Source of the DNA: Candidatus Enterocloster excrementipullorum
Lineage (GTDB): Bacteria > Bacillota > Clostridia > Lachnospirales > Lachnospiraceae
Assembly (NCBI GenBank): GCA_019119575.1
Contig: DWWT01000008.1
Location: 1 to 64,000, forward strand
Length of the DNA stretch: 64,000 bases
Direction of reading: 5' to 3'
The notes below the pieces were generated by a model. That model saw nothing but the letters and a program-made list of their open reading frames with translations, did no database searches and was not told the DNA's origin. The translations under genes were made by a program, and so were the position numbers. Below are positions 8,372-16,921 of the stretch, in pieces (the first letter of the stretch is position 1; the number at the start of each line of letters is the position of its first letter).

Positions 8372-8686
8372 ATGAATATTGTAGGAATTTGTGCATGTAC
8401 CGCGGGGATCGCCCACACCTACATGGCCAGGGAGAAGATCCTTCAGGCCGCAAAGGCGAGGGGAGATGGCTGCTTTATCGAGACTCAGGGGACGATCGGT
8501 CCGGAAAATGTCTTAACTCCGGAGCAGATCAAACAGGCGGATGTGGTGATCCTGGCGGTGGACGTGAAGGTTTCCGGGGAGGAACGGTTTGCCGGAAAGC
8601 CTCTGGTAAGAGTGGGAACGGCTACGGTGATCAAAGACGCCAAGGCAGTTCTGGACAAGGTTCAGGCCGCGTTAGACAAACGATAA
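8372..8686 (+). CDS. PTS fructose-family EIIB component
   Basis: A 104-residue IIB-fructose domain. The phosphocysteine is in ICACTAGIAHTYMA, Cys9 by alignment with the usual ACPTGIAHT. Sequence to the end (VRVGTATVIKDAKAVLDKV) matches a free-standing IIB. It takes phosphate from the IIA encoded immediately upstream and passes it to the sugar bound by the IIC encoded downstream. The start follows GGAGAGA at the end of IIA. Confidence 0.9.
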   Translation: MNIVGICACTAGIAHTYMAREKILQAAKARGDGCFIETQGTIGPENVLTPEQIKQADVVILAVDVKVSGEERFAGKPLVRVGTATVIKDAKAVLDKVQAALDKR

Positions 8687-8703
8687 GTTAAGGGGGGATT
8701 GAA

Positions 8704-9831
8704 ATGTTTGAACAGTTTAAGGCTTCTAAAATCAAAAAGCACATTTTAACGGCGATCGGATATATGATCCCGCTGGTGGTAGCGTCTGGTCTGTGTATGG
8801 CGCTGGGCCAGGTGATCGACAGCGATGTGAGAAATTCGACGACAGGGATCGGATATTTTCTCTATCAGGCAGGCAACTTTGGAATGTCGGCAGTCGTTCC
8901 GGTGATAACGGCGGGCGTGGCCTATTCCATCTGCGACCGGCCGGGGATCGCTCCGGGATTGATCCTAGGATTTATCTGTACCGCGATCAAAGCCGGATTT
9001 ATCGGAGGGATCGTGGCCGGTTTTCTGGTCGGGTTTATCGTGATCCTTTTGAAGAACTATGTGAAACTTCCCAAGTCTATGCAGGGGCTTATGCCGGTTA
9101 TGGTGATCCCGGTGCTGACAACCGCGATCGCGTCGGTCTTGATGTACACGGTGGTGGGGATCCCCTTCACCTGGCTGATGAACGCGCTGACGGAGTTTAT
9201 TACAGGAATGCAGAACAGTTCTAAGTTCCTGTTCGGCGCGGTGTTGGGAGGTATGGCTTGCTTTGATTTCGGCGGACCGGTGAACAAGACCATGTCCACG
9301 TTTGTAAACGGCCTGATGATCGACGGGGTCCTTCAGCCGGAGGCGGTGAAATTCGTAGGATCCATGATCCCGCCCTTTGGGATCGCGATCAGCTGCCTGC
9401 TGACTCCTAAGAAATATACCAGACAGGAAAAAGAATCTCTGAAAGCCGCGGTTCCCATGGGATTCTGTATGATCACGGAGGGCGTGATCCCCATTGCGGC
9501 AAGAGACTTGGTGCGGGTCGTATTCGCGTGTGTCTGCGGTTCCGCCATTGCCGGAGGTCTGTCCATGGTTTGGGGATGCGGTTCCCCGGTACCTCACGGC
9601 GGTATGCTGACGGTCCCGCTGTTTGATAATCCGGTGATGTTCTGCGTGGCGCTGTTGATCGGAAGCGTGATCACCGGAGTGATCCTGTCCCTCATTAAGA
9701 AGGTTCCCACGGAGGCGGACGAACTTGGCGGAGCGGACTATGTAAATCCTCTGGATATCGCGGGCGGAACGGAAGCGGCAGGCGCGTCCTCTGTAAAGGA
9801 CGGAGATATTCATTTTGAAAATTTTAACTAG
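8704..9831 (+). CDS. PTS fructose-family EIIC permease
   Basis: A 375-residue integral membrane permease of the fructose family with about nine hydrophobic segments, starting with HILTAIGYMIPLVVASGLCM. Conserved loops DFGGPVNKTMSTF and GCGSPVPHGGMLTVPLF are visible and correspond to the substrate-binding region of IIC-Fru. An AAGGGGGG site precedes the start. It is followed after 19 bases by the aldolase gene. Fructose-family permeases usually phosphorylate C1 of a ketose, or C6 of a mannosyl-type sugar in some branches; which applies here is unknown. Confidence 0.9.
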   Translation: MFEQFKASKIKKHILTAIGYMIPLVVASGLCMALGQVIDSDVRNSTTGIGYFLYQAGNFGMSAVVPVITAGVAYSICDRPGIAPGLILGFICTAIKAGFIGGIVAGFLVGFIVILLKNYVKLPKSMQGLMPVMVIPVLTTAIASVLMYTVVGIPFTWLMNALTEFITGMQNSSKFLFGAVLGGMACFDFGGPVNKTMSTFVNGLMIDGVLQPEAVKFVGSMIPPFGIAISCLLTPKKYTRQEKESLKAAVPMGFCMITEGVIPIAARDLVRVVFACVCGSAIAGGLSMVWGCGSPVPHGGMLTVPLFDNPVMFCVALLIGSVITGVILSLIKKVPTEADELGGADYVNPLDIAGGTEAAGASSVKDGDIHFENFN

Positions 9832-9850
9832 ACAAAGGAGATAGAAATAT

Positions 9851-10714
9851 ATGTTGATTTCAATGACAGAGATGCTGCGGGTGGCGAAGGAAAAGCATTT
9901 CGCGGTCGGCGCGTTTAACGCGACGGAAAGCTCGCTGTTCCGGGCGGTTGTGGAGGAGGCGGAGTCTACGGATACGCCGGCGATCATTCAGGTCGCGCCG
10001 GGAGAATTTCAGTTTGCCACGCGGGAGTTTTATACTTATGTACGGGAACGGCTGGCGGGAAGCCGGACTCCTTTTGTCCTGCACCTGGATCATGGAAAGA
10101 CCATGGAAGAGTGTATGAGAGCGATCCAGGCCGGATTTACGTCGATCATGGTAGACGGGTCAGCGCTTCCTTATGAAGAGAATGTGAAACTGACCAAGGA
10201 AGTGACCGGATTGGCCCATATGGTTGGCGTGTCAGTGGAGGGAGAGATCGGAACCATCGGGGCGATCAGCAATTCAGACGAGGGCGGAGTGGAGAATATC
10301 ACCTATACCAATCCGGAGGATGTGGTGGATTTTGTTTCCAAGACCGGAGTGGATTGTCTGGCGATCGCCATCGGAACTGCCCATGGGATTTATCCCAAGG
10401 GATTTCAGCCTAAACTTCAATTGGAACTTTTGGAGAAGATCGCGGCTGTTGCCCCAGTCCCGCTGGTCCTTCATGGAGGAAGCAATAATCCGGATGAGGA
10501 GATCCGCCGGGCCTGTGAGATCGGGATCCAGAAGGTGAATATCTCCAGCGATTTTAAATTTGCCTTTTTCCAGAAGGTAGACCAGGTGATCCAGGAAACA
10601 GGGGGCTTCATCCCGGCAAAAGTATTGGGGCCGGGGATCGAGGCGGCCAGAGCGGTTCTGAAGCAGAAGATGGAATTGTTCGGAAGCACGGGAAAGGGAG
10701 TGGAGTACCGCTGA
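9851..10714 (+). CDS. Class II ketose-bisphosphate aldolase
   Basis: A 287-residue zinc-dependent aldolase of the Fba/GatY/KbaY family that splits a ketose phosphate into dihydroxyacetone phosphate and an aldehyde. Zinc and phosphate-binding segments are visible: HLDHGKTMEE (about residue 80), MVDGSALPYEENV, VEGEIGTIG, IGTAHGIYPKG and LHGGSNNPDEEI. The last has Asn-Asn where Fba usually has a Ser-Gly segment, which leans toward the tagatose-type branch, but specificity cannot be fixed by eye. AAAGGAG precedes the start. The stop overlaps the isomerase start by one base, implying translational coupling. Confidence 0.88.
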   Translation: MLISMTEMLRVAKEKHFAVGAFNATESSLFRAVVEEAESTDTPAIIQVAPGEFQFATREFYTYVRERLAGSRTPFVLHLDHGKTMEECMRAIQAGFTSIMVDGSALPYEENVKLTKEVTGLAHMVGVSVEGEIGTIGAISNSDEGGVENITYTNPEDVVDFVSKTGVDCLAIAIGTAHGIYPKGFQPKLQLELLEKIAAVAPVPLVLHGGSNNPDEEIRRACEIGIQKVNISSDFKFAFFQKVDQVIQETGGFIPAKVLGPGIEAARAVLKQKMELFGSTGKGVEYR

Positions 10715-11781
10715 TGATGAAGCTGAACCATCCCAGGGTATGGCGTACCTATCAAAGCGGCGGAGTTTTGGATGGTTGGTCCCGGGGGAAGGCTGTTTCC
10801 CCTGGGCCGGAATTTCCGGAGGAGTGGATCGGCTCTGTGGTGGAAGCCAGAAACCCGGTTCCGAAAGCGGGAGAGGGACTGAGCGTTGTAGAAGGCGATG
10901 GGAGAACCCTGAAGGAAATTTTGGAGACGGATCCGAAGCGGTATCTGGGAAAAAAGAGAGATTCCATGGGGGTTCTGGTAAAATTGATCGACGCGGGCGA
11001 ACGCCTGACGATCCAAGTTCATCCAGATCGGGAAAAGGCGGAACGTCTGTTTCACTCATCTTATGGAAAGACGGAATGTTGGTATTTTCTGGACGGAGGA
11101 GTGGGAAAAGATCCCTGTGTCTATTATGGATTCCGGACGGGAATTACAAGAGAACTCTGGGAGGAACTGTTTGAAGAGCAGGATCTTAAAGGGATGTTGG
11201 CCTGCCTCCATCGGTTTTCTGTCAGGCCGGGAGACGTTGTTCTGGTTCGGGGAGGAACCCCGCACGCCATTGGCGAAGGCTGTTTTTTGGCGGAGATCCA
11301 GGAACCTACCGATCTTACGGTGCGGACTGAGCGGACGACTCCTTCGGGACAGAAGGTTTTGGACCATGTGTGCCATCAGGGGATCGGATTTAAGAGAATG
11401 TTTGATTGTTTTGATTACCGCGGGACGACAGAAGAGGTGGCCAGGCGTGAGTGTTTTTTGAGGCGGAGCCTGATCCGGATCGAGAAAGACGGCCATGAAG
11501 AACGCCTGGTGGATCACTCTCAAACCCCATGTTTTGGCGCGAAAAGGCTGACGGTCCATGGGGGAGGGCGTTGGGAGATAAAGAAGGAAGATGATTTTTG
11601 CCTTCTTCTGGCCCTCTCCGGAAATGGGCGCGTCCGATGGAGCGGGGGACAGATGGGATACGTCAGAGGAGAGTCGTTTTTTGTTCCGGCAGAAGACCGG
11701 GAGCTATGGATCGAAGCGGAAACGGAGACAGAATTTCTGTGGGTAGAAGGCCCGCGGATAGAAGAGACAGAAGAAGTGTGA
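10714..11781 (+). CDS. manA: Mannose-6-phosphate isomerase, class I (ManA-like)
   Basis: A 355-residue cupin-fold aldose-ketose isomerase that would interconvert mannose 6-phosphate and fructose 6-phosphate. The zinc-binding signature is present: IQVHPDREKAERL, GKTECWYFLD, GGTPHAIGEGCFLAEIQE. A Lys-rich catalytic strand (VKLIDAGERL) precedes. The start overlaps the aldolase stop (TGATG). As last gene of the PTS operon it suggests that the imported sugar phosphate is an aldose, or an aldose-like derivative, that must become a ketose phosphate. Divergent ManA relatives can act on other sugars, so the symbol is provisional. Confidence 0.85.
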   Translation: MMKLNHPRVWRTYQSGGVLDGWSRGKAVSPGPEFPEEWIGSVVEARNPVPKAGEGLSVVEGDGRTLKEILETDPKRYLGKKRDSMGVLVKLIDAGERLTIQVHPDREKAERLFHSSYGKTECWYFLDGGVGKDPCVYYGFRTGITRELWEELFEEQDLKGMLACLHRFSVRPGDVVLVRGGTPHAIGEGCFLAEIQEPTDLTVRTERTTPSGQKVLDHVCHQGIGFKRMFDCFDYRGTTEEVARRECFLRRSLIRIEKDGHEERLVDHSQTPCFGAKRLTVHGGGRWEIKKEDDFCLLLALSGNGRVRWSGGQMGYVRGESFFVPAEDRELWIEAETETEFLWVEGPRIEETEEV

Positions 11782-11802
11782 TAAATAGAAGAACGTTTTG
11801 GA

Positions 11803-11842
11803 AAAAGAGGTCTTTTGGAAGTGGAAAGGCCTCTTTCTATTT
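11803..11842 (+). terminator. Intrinsic terminator of the sugar operon
   Basis: AAAGAGG pairs with CCTCTTT and the inner CTTTT with GAAAG, around a short loop, followed by a T-rich tail (TTTCTATTT). Confidence 0.7.
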
Positions 11843-11900
11843 AGGAAAGACCTGACGCCGGCAGGCGGGATGAAATTGGATAGAAAAATAGTCATAAAAA

Positions 11901-11909
11901 TGATATAAT
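11901..11909 (+). promoter_or_regulatory. Extended -10 promoter of the lipoprotein gene
   Basis: TGATATAAT, a consensus extended -10 element, lies 36 bases before the lipoprotein start. TTGGAT at 11876-11881 is a possible -35 but its spacing (22 nt) is too long, so the extended -10 is the main signal. Confidence 0.55.
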
Positions 11910-11944
11910 GAGGCTGGACGGATGGTTAAAGAGGAGATGGCGCG

Positions 11945-12319
11945 ATGAGGAAATGGTGGATGGCTGGAGCGGTTCTGCTGGTTCTTGGAAGCTGCTGGGG
12001 ATGTGGAGTAAGCGGGACTGCGGAGACACCGGCGGTTTTGGAGACGGAAGCCCTGGAGAAAACGGACCTGTCTTCGGAGGCGGCGACGGAAGTCTCGGGG
12101 CAGGAGACCGCGGAAGCGGACGAGACGGTCTCGGAACCGGAGCTGACGATGGGGGACGGTTTGGAGGCCAGCCGGTGGTGCGGCCGGTATTTTCGGAAAG
12201 GAAATTTTTCCTGGCAGTTGGCGCCTACGGAAAAATCAGGGAAGAGCTGGCAGGGGATGCCTGGCTTTACGGGACTACCACCACAAAGGAATTTACCAGC
12301 TTTCGAAAACCGGAGCTAA
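11945..12319 (+). pseudogene. Lipoprotein gene, 5' part only, cut off by a junction
   Basis: Starts with a lipoprotein-like signal, MRKWWMAGAVLLVLGSCWGC, then a Glu/Thr/Ala-rich linker (about residues 25-75). After roughly residue 80 the frame continues into what is really the out-of-frame 5' region of a dihydrofolate-reductase-like gene, so the last 40 residues are probably not native. An own promoter and an AGGAGATGGCG site are intact. The lost C-terminal part would have shown the function. Composition also changes near 12.2 kb, from the style of the sugar operon to a more G+C-rich style. Confidence 0.6.
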
Positions 12320-12846
12320 AAAATGCGGCAGAAAAAAACGCAGCAAAAAACGTCTCGCCGGAGCCAGAGGATTTTGCGGCGGCGCACAAGGAAAATTTTT
12401 ATTATATTTCCGTGGACACCCAGGGTGAGGTCGGGTGGGAGGAAAACACCATGAGCCGCGGCGGAAAGGACGCGCATATCGTCGAGGTTCTGACCGGAAA
12501 TGCGCCCCAATCCTACCGGGCCTATCTGCGGGAAAAGGGAATCTCCTATATCCAGGCCGGAGAAAAGGAACTGGACTGCCGGCTGGCCCTGGAAAAACTG
12601 TACCGCATGTTTGGAATCCGCCGGCTGATTATCTGCGGCGGAGGAATGATGGACAGGACCTTTTTGCATCAGGGAATGATGGACGAGTTAAGCCTCGTGC
12701 TTGCACCGGCTGCCGCCGGCGGAAAAGGCGCCTCCGTGTTTGACTCGTACGAGGATTCCGATTGGGTACACGCAGCGGAATTTGCCCTGAAAAAGGCAGA
12801 GACGCTGGACGGCGGGGCGGTGCACCTGATGTATAAGGTCCTGTAA
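12160..12846 (+). pseudogene. RibD/dihydrofolate-reductase-like gene missing its 5' end
   Basis: From about 12.2 kb a different frame encodes most of a DHFR-superfamily (RibD C-terminal) protein: AYGKIREELAGDAWLYGTTT, then IVEVLTGNAPQSYRAYLREK, LRRLIICGGG-like strand (IRRLIICGGGMMDRTFL) and MDELSLVLAPAAAGG. The usual start, with a conserved CHM/SLDGKI strand, is absent; the frame instead runs back through the lipoprotein gene as a meaningless Gly-rich read-through. I read this as a deletion or insertion junction that removed the first 25 or so codons. A fused product is possible only from an out-of-frame start at 11908, which has no good ribosome binding site. Confidence 0.7.
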
Positions 12847-12857
12847 AGGAGAACGCT

Positions 12858-14195
12858 ATGAAAAAGAAAATAATCCTGTCCGTCCTGGGGGCCGTTCTCT
12901 TGATGTGCTTTCTGGCCGCCTGTCAGACGACCGGTTCCGCCGGCGCATCGATGGCCGGTACCTTTGCGGAGACCGGCGGCGCCTCCCGGACGGCAGCGGA
13001 AAACGATGCGTCCGCATATACCGCGGACACTCCCATATCCGACGTAATCCAGGACCCGGTATTCGGAGACTACGGCCGGCTGATTTTTCCGGTAAATTCA
13101 TCGTATTACAGGGGCGATACCCTGGGGGAGCTTTCCCTCACCTGGTACAGCCACATTGACCCGGAAAAGACCGTGGAGATCGCCAATTACATGCGAGAAC
13201 ATGCCGCGGCGGGGGAGACCATTTTTTACGATATTTACACGGAGGAGGAGAAGGCGGAGGACCCGGCCAAGGAGGATACGGGGCTGTTTTTCTTCCGCGG
13301 AAATCCCGGCGCGAAGTTTGCCGTCTGCAATGCGGGCGGGGGCTTTGCCTACGTGGGGGCCATGCATGACAGCTTTCCCCACGCCCTGGAGCTCTCCAAA
13401 ATGGGCTACAACGCTTTTGCGCTGATTTACCGCCCCGGCGCCCAGACCGCCTGCGAAGATTTGGCCCGGGCCATCGCCTTTATCTTCGGCCATGCAGAGG
13501 AGCTGCAGGTGGATACGGCGGACTACTCCCTCTGGGGCGGAAGCGCCGGGGGCCGGATGGCGGCCTGGCTGGGCTCCTACGGGACGGCGGCCTTTGGGGA
13601 GGAAGCGCTTCCCCGGCCGGCGGCGGTCATCATGCAGTACACCGGCTACAGCGAGTATTCGGAGAATGACCCGCCCACCTACGCCTGCGTGGGAGACCAG
13701 GACGGGATTGCCAGCTGGCGCACCATGGAGGAGCGGCTGAACCGCCTGCAGGAGTTTGGGACGGACACGGAATTTCACGTGTATCCCGGGCTGGGGCACG
13801 GCTTTGGCCTGGGGACAGGCACCGCGGCGGAAGGATGGCTGCAGGACGCGGTCTCCTTCTGGGAAAAACACATGGAAAATCCGCCGGAGAACGCCTCGCC
13901 GGACAGTGGCCTGGAACAGGGCCTGCAGGCCGTGGAGGAAGCCATGGCTGCCGGGAGCAGGGACGCTTCGGAAATGGAAGAAGGAGGAGAGGACTTGCGT
14001 CAGGGAACATCGGAGAATACCATCGGGACACCGGAGGATTTCTCGGCTGCCTATGATTACGGGAGCGGCCGGATGGAGGACTGGTCCCGGGCCGTCCGGT
14101 TTATCCGGAAAAACGCGGACATTTACGGGATTGCCCCGGAGGATATCGCGGTGATGGGATTGAATCCAGGCCGGAGAATTCCTGATGCACTATGA
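12858..14195 (+). CDS. Exported alpha/beta-hydrolase (esterase-like lipoprotein) with a broken second domain
   Basis: The N-terminus is a lipoprotein signal (MKKKIILSVLGAVLLMCFLAAC, Cys22). Residues 120-350 form a complete alpha/beta-hydrolase of the BD-FAE/esterase kind: the oxyanion region CNAGGGFAYVG, nucleophile elbow WGGSAGGRMA, acid residue in CVGDQDGI and His in GLGHGFGLG. After a Glu/Ser-rich linker a second hydrolase-like segment begins (DWSRAVRFIRKNADIYGIAPED) but the frame is lost just before its own nucleophile, adding NPGRRIPDAL and a stop. The first domain should be active. GGAGAACGCT precedes the start, 12 bases after the upstream stop. Confidence 0.8.
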   Translation: MKKKIILSVLGAVLLMCFLAACQTTGSAGASMAGTFAETGGASRTAAENDASAYTADTPISDVIQDPVFGDYGRLIFPVNSSYYRGDTLGELSLTWYSHIDPEKTVEIANYMREHAAAGETIFYDIYTEEEKAEDPAKEDTGLFFFRGNPGAKFAVCNAGGGFAYVGAMHDSFPHALELSKMGYNAFALIYRPGAQTACEDLARAIAFIFGHAEELQVDTADYSLWGGSAGGRMAAWLGSYGTAAFGEEALPRPAAVIMQYTGYSEYSENDPPTYACVGDQDGIASWRTMEERLNRLQEFGTDTEFHVYPGLGHGFGLGTGTAAEGWLQDAVSFWEKHMENPPENASPDSGLEQGLQAVEEAMAAGSRDASEMEEGGEDLRQGTSENTIGTPEDFSAAYDYGSGRMEDWSRAVRFIRKNADIYGIAPEDIAVMGLNPGRRIPDAL

Positions 14196-14550
14196 TGAGG
14201 ATGTAAACGGAACGGCCCTGGATGCCTCCTATGTCCCCGACGAGCTGGACGCCTTTCCGGCCCATGCCAGTGCTGCCGGGATGATTTATTCCTTCTATGG
14301 CCGGCTCAGCGTGGGGAATATGGACCCGGAGTGGCTGCGGGAGGGAGATTTGCCGCCCACCTTCTACGTGTACGGCACGGAGGATCCCTTTTACCGTCAA
14401 TTTGAGCAGCAGTACGGCGTAATCCGGGACATGGGCATTCCCACCGGGCGCATTGTGCTGAACAACTGGCCCCACGGCTTCGGCGCGGACGGCGGCTGGG
14501 TGGAAGATTACGGCAGGTGGCTGGAAGAAGCATTCGCAAACCAGCTATAA
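14041..14550 (+). pseudogene. Second alpha/beta-hydrolase domain, frameshifted at the catalytic Ser
   Basis: The first part is in the frame of the upstream esterase and ends at IAVMG. The rest is in another frame: IQAGEFLMHYDEDVNG, then YVYGTEDPFYRQFEQQYGV (acid residue region) and NNWPHGFGADGGW (His region). Joining the two restores a normal order, except that the expected F-S-A-G-G nucleophile elbow between VMG and IQAGEF is missing. The DNA at 14156-14168 fits loss of about 11 bases. The N-terminal half of this second hydrolase is also missing. Hence the domain cannot be catalytic. Confidence 0.75.
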
Positions 14551-14597
14551 AACATACGGAATCAATATACGGAATTAAAAGAGAGGAGGAACCCCCA

Positions 14598-15323
14598 TTG
14601 AAGAAAAAATTGAGATACGGGCTGCTGCCCGCTGCCCTGGCGCTGACCCTGACGGCCTGCTCCGGCGCGGGAGAGGCAGAGACCACGGCGGCCCCCACAG
14701 AGGTCCAGGAGACGGCTGCGGAGGAGAGCCAGGAGACAGAAGCGGAAGCGGGCGGAGCCGGAAGCGAGGCAGGCTCCAACATTTTAATCGCATACTTCTC
14801 CATGCCGGAGGATATCGAGCTGGAGGGAATCGACGCCAACTCCGGCGCCAGCGTGGTGGTGCGGGACGGAGAGGCCCTGGGAAATGTCCAGTACATTGCC
14901 CAGATTATCCAGGAGAACACCGGCGCGGACGTATTCCGGATTGAGACTGTGCAGCAGTATCCCCTGGACCATGACCCCCTGGTAGACCAGGCGGCTGCGG
15001 AGCAGGACGAGGAGGCAAGGCCCGAGCTGGCCAGCCATCTGGAAAATGCGGACCAGTACGACATTATTTTCCTCGGTTATCCCAACTGGTGGGGCGACAT
15101 GCCCATGCCCCTTTACACCTTCCTGGAGGAGACAGACCTCTCCGGAAAGACCATCATCCCCTTCTGCCCCCACGGAGGAAGCGGCTTCTCGCGGACAGAG
15201 GAGACCATCGCCGAGCTTCAGCCCGAGGCCCAGGTGAGCGAGGACGGATTTACCATCTCACGCAACGATGTGGCGGACTGCGAGGAAGAAGTGGTGAATT
15301 GGGTGAACGGCCTGGGGCTCTGA
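14598..15323 (+). CDS. Flavodoxin-like lipoprotein (exported)
   Basis: A 241-residue protein translated from TTG, fixed by GAGAGGAGGA. The N-terminus MKKKLRYGLLPAALALTLTAC is a lipoprotein signal with Cys21, then an acidic Thr/Glu/Ala linker to about residue 55. The remainder is a flavodoxin domain: ILIAYFSMPEDIELEG in place of the usual S-x-T-G-N-T phosphate loop, FLGYPNWWGDMP and IPFCPHGGSGFS. These last two are typical of the flavodoxin_4 type group. It should sit on the outer face of the membrane. A second exported flavodoxin follows. Probable role is an extracytoplasmic electron carrier or quinone/flavin reductase partner (inference). Confidence 0.82.
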   Translation: MKKKLRYGLLPAALALTLTACSGAGEAETTAAPTEVQETAAEESQETEAEAGGAGSEAGSNILIAYFSMPEDIELEGIDANSGASVVVRDGEALGNVQYIAQIIQENTGADVFRIETVQQYPLDHDPLVDQAAAEQDEEARPELASHLENADQYDIIFLGYPNWWGDMPMPLYTFLEETDLSGKTIIPFCPHGGSGFSRTEETIAELQPEAQVSEDGFTISRNDVADCEEEVVNWVNGLGL

Positions 15324-15382
15324 CGGCCAGCCCGTTGGCAAGTCATGAAAACGCAGTATGAAAACGAAAGGAGACGCACGAC

Positions 15383-16252
15383 ATGAAAAGAAAAATAGGA
15401 ACACTTGCGGCAGCCGCGCTGGCAGCCGCCTCCCTGATAGCTTCCCCTGCCTTTGCGGCGGGATGGACCCTGGGGCTGGGGGAGAACAGCTCCCGCTGGT
15501 GGTATGATTTGGGAAACGGCCAGTATTACGGCACGCCGGAGCAGACGGTGGAGTGGCAGTGGCTGGACGGAAACGGGGACGGCATCGCGGAATGCTATGC
15601 CTTTGACAGCCAGGGATGGATGTACGCAGGCACCATCACGCCGGACGGATACACGGTAAACGCGGACGGCGCGTGGACCCTTGACGGGGCGGTGCAGTCC
15701 ATGGCCGTGGCCGCCGGATACGCCGGGACGAGAGCCCAGGCAGGCGCGTCGGAGGCGGACGCCGCGGACGGGACAGAAGCGTCCAGCCGGATTCTCGTGG
15801 CCTATTTCTCAAAGACCGGAAATACCCAGGAGGCAGCCCAGGAAATCCAGGCAGTGGCCGGCGGCGACCTCTTTGAAATCACCGTGGCGGTTCCCTATCC
15901 GGACAGCTATCAGGAGACCGTAGACCGTGCCCGCCAAGAGCTGGACGCGGATGCCAGGCCGGCTCTCGCCTCCTCTGTTTCGGGAATGGAGAACTACGAT
16001 GTGATTCTTCTGGGCTATCCCATCTGGTGGCACACGGAGCCCATGGCCATCAATACCTTCCTGGAATCCTATGACCTGACCGGAAAGCTGATTCTGCCCT
16101 TTTGCACCAGCGGCGGCAGCAGCATCGAGGAGAGCATGCCCGACCTGCGGGAAATCGCGGGGGCAAGAGGCGCCACCGTGGGAACCGGCCTCACCGCCAA
16201 TTCGTTAAGCCAGGAAGAAATTTCCGACTGGTTAAATGAGAATGGAGTGTGA
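15383..16252 (+). CDS. Secreted flavodoxin with N-terminal cell-wall-binding-like region
   Basis: A 289-residue protein with a Sec signal (MKRKIGTLAAAALAAASLIASP, cleavage probably after AFA). Residues 25-110 are Trp/Tyr/Gly-rich (WWYDLGNGQYYG, WQWLDGNGDGIAECYAFDSQ, GWMYAGTITPDGYTVNADGA) and resemble choline/glucan-binding repeats that anchor proteins to the wall. Residues 130-289 are a flavodoxin with an intact phosphate loop ILVAYFSKTGNTQEAA, LLGYPIWWHTEPMA and PFCTSGGSSIEES. The start follows AAAGGAGACG. Flavodoxins are normally cytoplasmic, so a wall-bound one, next to a lipoprotein one, is notable. Confidence 0.83.
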   Translation: MKRKIGTLAAAALAAASLIASPAFAAGWTLGLGENSSRWWYDLGNGQYYGTPEQTVEWQWLDGNGDGIAECYAFDSQGWMYAGTITPDGYTVNADGAWTLDGAVQSMAVAAGYAGTRAQAGASEADAADGTEASSRILVAYFSKTGNTQEAAQEIQAVAGGDLFEITVAVPYPDSYQETVDRARQELDADARPALASSVSGMENYDVILLGYPIWWHTEPMAINTFLESYDLTGKLILPFCTSGGSSIEESMPDLREIAGARGATVGTGLTANSLSQEEISDWLNENGV

Positions 16253-16293
16253 TAGAATGAAAACATGGTTGATTTTGAGGAAGGAGAAGACGC

Positions 16294-16911
16294 ATGAAAG
16301 TATTAATGATTAACGGAAGCCCCCACAAGGAGGGGAACACGTATCTGGCATTAAAGGAAATGGAGAAAATTTTTGCCCAGGAGGGCGTGGAGAGCGAGAT
16401 TGTCCATGTAGGAAATAAGCCTGTCCGGGGCTGCATCGCATGCCGGGCCTGTGCCAAAAAGGGGCAGTGCGTGTTTGACGACTGCGTGAATGAGATTGCG
16501 CCGGAATTTGAAGCCTGCGACGGCCTGGTAATCGGAAGCCCGGTGTACTATGCCTCCGCCAACGGCACCCTGGTTTCCTTCCTGGACCGCCTGTTTTTCA
16601 GCACGCCCTTTGACAAAACCATGAAGGTGGGCGCCTGCGTGGCGGCGGCCAGACGGGGCGGCCTTTCCGCTACCTTTGACGAGTTAAACAAGTATTTTGC
16701 CATCTGCGGCATGCCGGTGGCCTCCGGCCAGTATTGGAACAGCATCCACGGCAGGGAAATCGGGGAGGCCGCCCAGGACGAGGAGGGCCTTCAGGGCATG
16801 CGCACCCTGGCGAGGAATATGGTATTTCTCATGCGCTCCATCGCCCTTGGGAAAGAGCGCTACGGGCTGCCGGAGAAAGAGCCATTCTGCAGGACGAACT
16901 TTATACGGTAG
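16294..16911 (+). CDS. NADPH-dependent FMN reductase / flavodoxin-family oxidoreductase
   Basis: A 205-residue cytoplasmic flavoprotein. MKVLMINGSPHKEGNTYLAL is the FMN phosphate loop, and residues 48-62 (GCIACRACAKKGQC) form the Cys cluster found in the iron-sulfur-flavoprotein-like subgroup. IGSPVYYASANGTLVSFLDR is the second FMN contact. AAGGAGAAG precedes the start. It is followed 10 bases later by an aldo/keto reductase and preceded by two exported flavodoxins, so a redox operon is likely. Substrate unknown. Confidence 0.87.
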   Translation: MKVLMINGSPHKEGNTYLALKEMEKIFAQEGVESEIVHVGNKPVRGCIACRACAKKGQCVFDDCVNEIAPEFEACDGLVIGSPVYYASANGTLVSFLDRLFFSTPFDKTMKVGACVAAARRGGLSATFDELNKYFAICGMPVASGQYWNSIHGREIGEAAQDEEGLQGMRTLARNMVFLMRSIALGKERYGLPEKEPFCRTNFIR

Positions 16912-16921
16912 GGATGGGAAA

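Noticed and set aside
8965..9987. A 340-codon open frame on the minus strand
   Set aside because: Antisense to the PTS IIC and aldolase genes; its Arg/His-rich sequence has no domain pattern.
11908..12846. A single 312-residue DHFR-like protein
   Set aside because: Its first 90 residues are the wrong frame of the lipoprotein gene (Gly/Asp repeats) and it lacks a ribosome site; treated as a junction instead.
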